Assembly (NCBI RefSeq): GCF_023073915.1
Contig: NZ_JADPKK010000015.1
Location: 182,861 to 246,860, forward strand
Direction: 5' to 3'
Origin: Bradyrhizobium sp. 149
GTDB taxonomy: Bacteria > Pseudomonadota > Alphaproteobacteria > Rhizobiales > Xanthobacteraceae
DNA length: 64,000 nt
The notes beneath the pieces are model-generated. The model did no database searches and was not told where the DNA came from. It saw nothing but the letters and a program-made list of their open reading frames with translations. A program made the translations under genes and the position numbers. Numbering within the stretch: position 1 is the first letter of the stretch; every line of letters starts with the position of its first letter. Positions 63,553-64,000 of this stretch are shown here, one piece after another.

Positions 63553-64000
63553 TTAGGCGCTGCTCTGTTCCTTCGACCGACCAACGCTTTCATAAACAAA
63601 ACCGGCAGCCTGCATCTCTTCGGGGCGGTAGATGTTGCGGAGGTCGACGATGACGGGCTGCGCCATGATCGCCTTCAGCCGGTCGAGATCGAGCGCACGG
63701 AACTGGACCCATTCCGTGACGATGACGATCGCATCGGCGCCTTCCGCGCAGGAATAGGCATCCTCGCAATAGGTAATGCTGGGCAGTTCGCCCTTGGCCT
63801 GCTCCATGCCGACGGGATCGAAGGCCTTCACCTTCGCTCCCATGTCGATCAGGCCGGTGATCAGCGGGATCGACGGCGCATCGCGCATGTCGTCGGTGTC
63901 CGGCTTGAAGGTAAGGCCGAGCACGGCGACGGTCTTGCCGCGCAGCGAGCCGCCGAGCGCCTGGCTGACTTTGCGCGCCATCGCGCGCTTGCGGTTCTCG
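63553..64000 (-). CDS. ugd: UDP-glucose 6-dehydrogenase, C-terminal part
   Basis: The gene runs off the right edge; about 149 C-terminal codons are seen. It oxidises UDP-glucose to UDP-glucuronate, a precursor of acidic surface polysaccharides. The visible part holds the hinge and UDP-binding domain: VAVLGLTFKPDTDDMRDAPS, then ADAIVIVTEWVQFRALDLDR and VIVDLRNIYRPEEM, all typical of the family. It is next to the giant gene and on the same strand, with a 0.9-kb gap. Confidence 0.94.
   Translation of the reverse strand, partial: ENRKRAMARKVSQALGGSLRGKTVAVLGLTFKPDTDDMRDAPSIPLITGLIDMGAKVKAFDPVGMEQAKGELPSITYCEDAYSCAEGADAIVIVTEWVQFRALDLDRLKAIMAQPVIVDLRNIYRPEEMQAAGFVYESVGRSKEQSSA

Overview
The window looks like a chromosomal segment of a soil alphaproteobacterium of the Bradyrhizobium/Rhodopseudomonas group. 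The evidence is high GC, the rhizobial glycerol uptake layout (glpD-glpS-glpT-glpP), many one-gene TetR, GntR and DeoR circuits, and scattered palindromic repeats of the ATGCCCGGGC / CGGGCGATGACAGC type between genes. I recognise no rRNA, tRNA, CRISPR array, insertion sequence or phage gene. The genus is an inference.

Left part (1-7.0 kb): a glycerol / glycerol-3-phosphate locus on the minus strand. A HAD phosphatase and the DeoR regulator glpR are separated from glpD-glpS-glpT-glpP by a toxin-antitoxin pair in the opposite orientation. An inverted TTTCG-type repeat just before glpD is a likely GlpR operator. From 7.1 to 8.7 kb come small genes (SnoaL-like secreted protein, 63-aa hypothetical, acyl-CoA thioesterase). 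From 8.7 to 14.4 kb is a tightly coupled fatty-acid beta-oxidation operon (acyl-CoA dehydrogenase, thiolase, hydratase/dehydrogenase), followed to 15.2 kb by a flavin reductase. From 15.2 to 20.3 kb is an RND efflux operon (lipoprotein adaptor, pump, TetR).

Middle part (20.4-45.8 kb): MFS transporter, a frameshifted DUF2809 gene, a YcaQ-type DNA glycosylase, small secreted proteins, an OmpA-like protein, a PMT-type glycosyltransferase, and a FecR-domain protein paired with a Pro/Ser-linker beta-barrel protein. Two VOC proteins, a cupin, a CsbD protein and an FKBP isomerase follow. Then come a periplasmic PaoABC-type molybdenum aldehyde oxidoreductase, a gamma-glutamyltransferase, trhO-slyX, a membrane diguanylate cyclase, hemE and hemC (convergent), a GMC oxidoreductase, and a TetR/SnoaL divergent pair with two palindromes between them.

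Right part (46-64 kb): a membrane GGDEF-EAL protein, a vanillate-type demethylase cluster (vanA-gntR-vanB), phosphoglucomutase, a secreted alpha/beta hydrolase, an orphan OmpR-like response regulator, a metallo-beta-lactamase-fold hydrolase and an aldose-1-epimerase-like protein. The most striking gene is at 58314-62636: a 1440-residue protein with no signal peptide, a clan-A glycoside-hydrolase-like N terminus, tandem repeats of exactly 117 residues (351 bp), and an RTX-like C terminus suited to type I secretion. It lies next to ugd, which supplies UDP-glucuronate, so a role in processing or binding an acidic exopolysaccharide is a reasonable hypothesis, not a demonstrated one.

Two other points merit attention: GlpS and GlpT carry complementary defects that predict one canonical and one degenerate ATP site, and several well-formed palindromes sit exactly where local regulators would bind.
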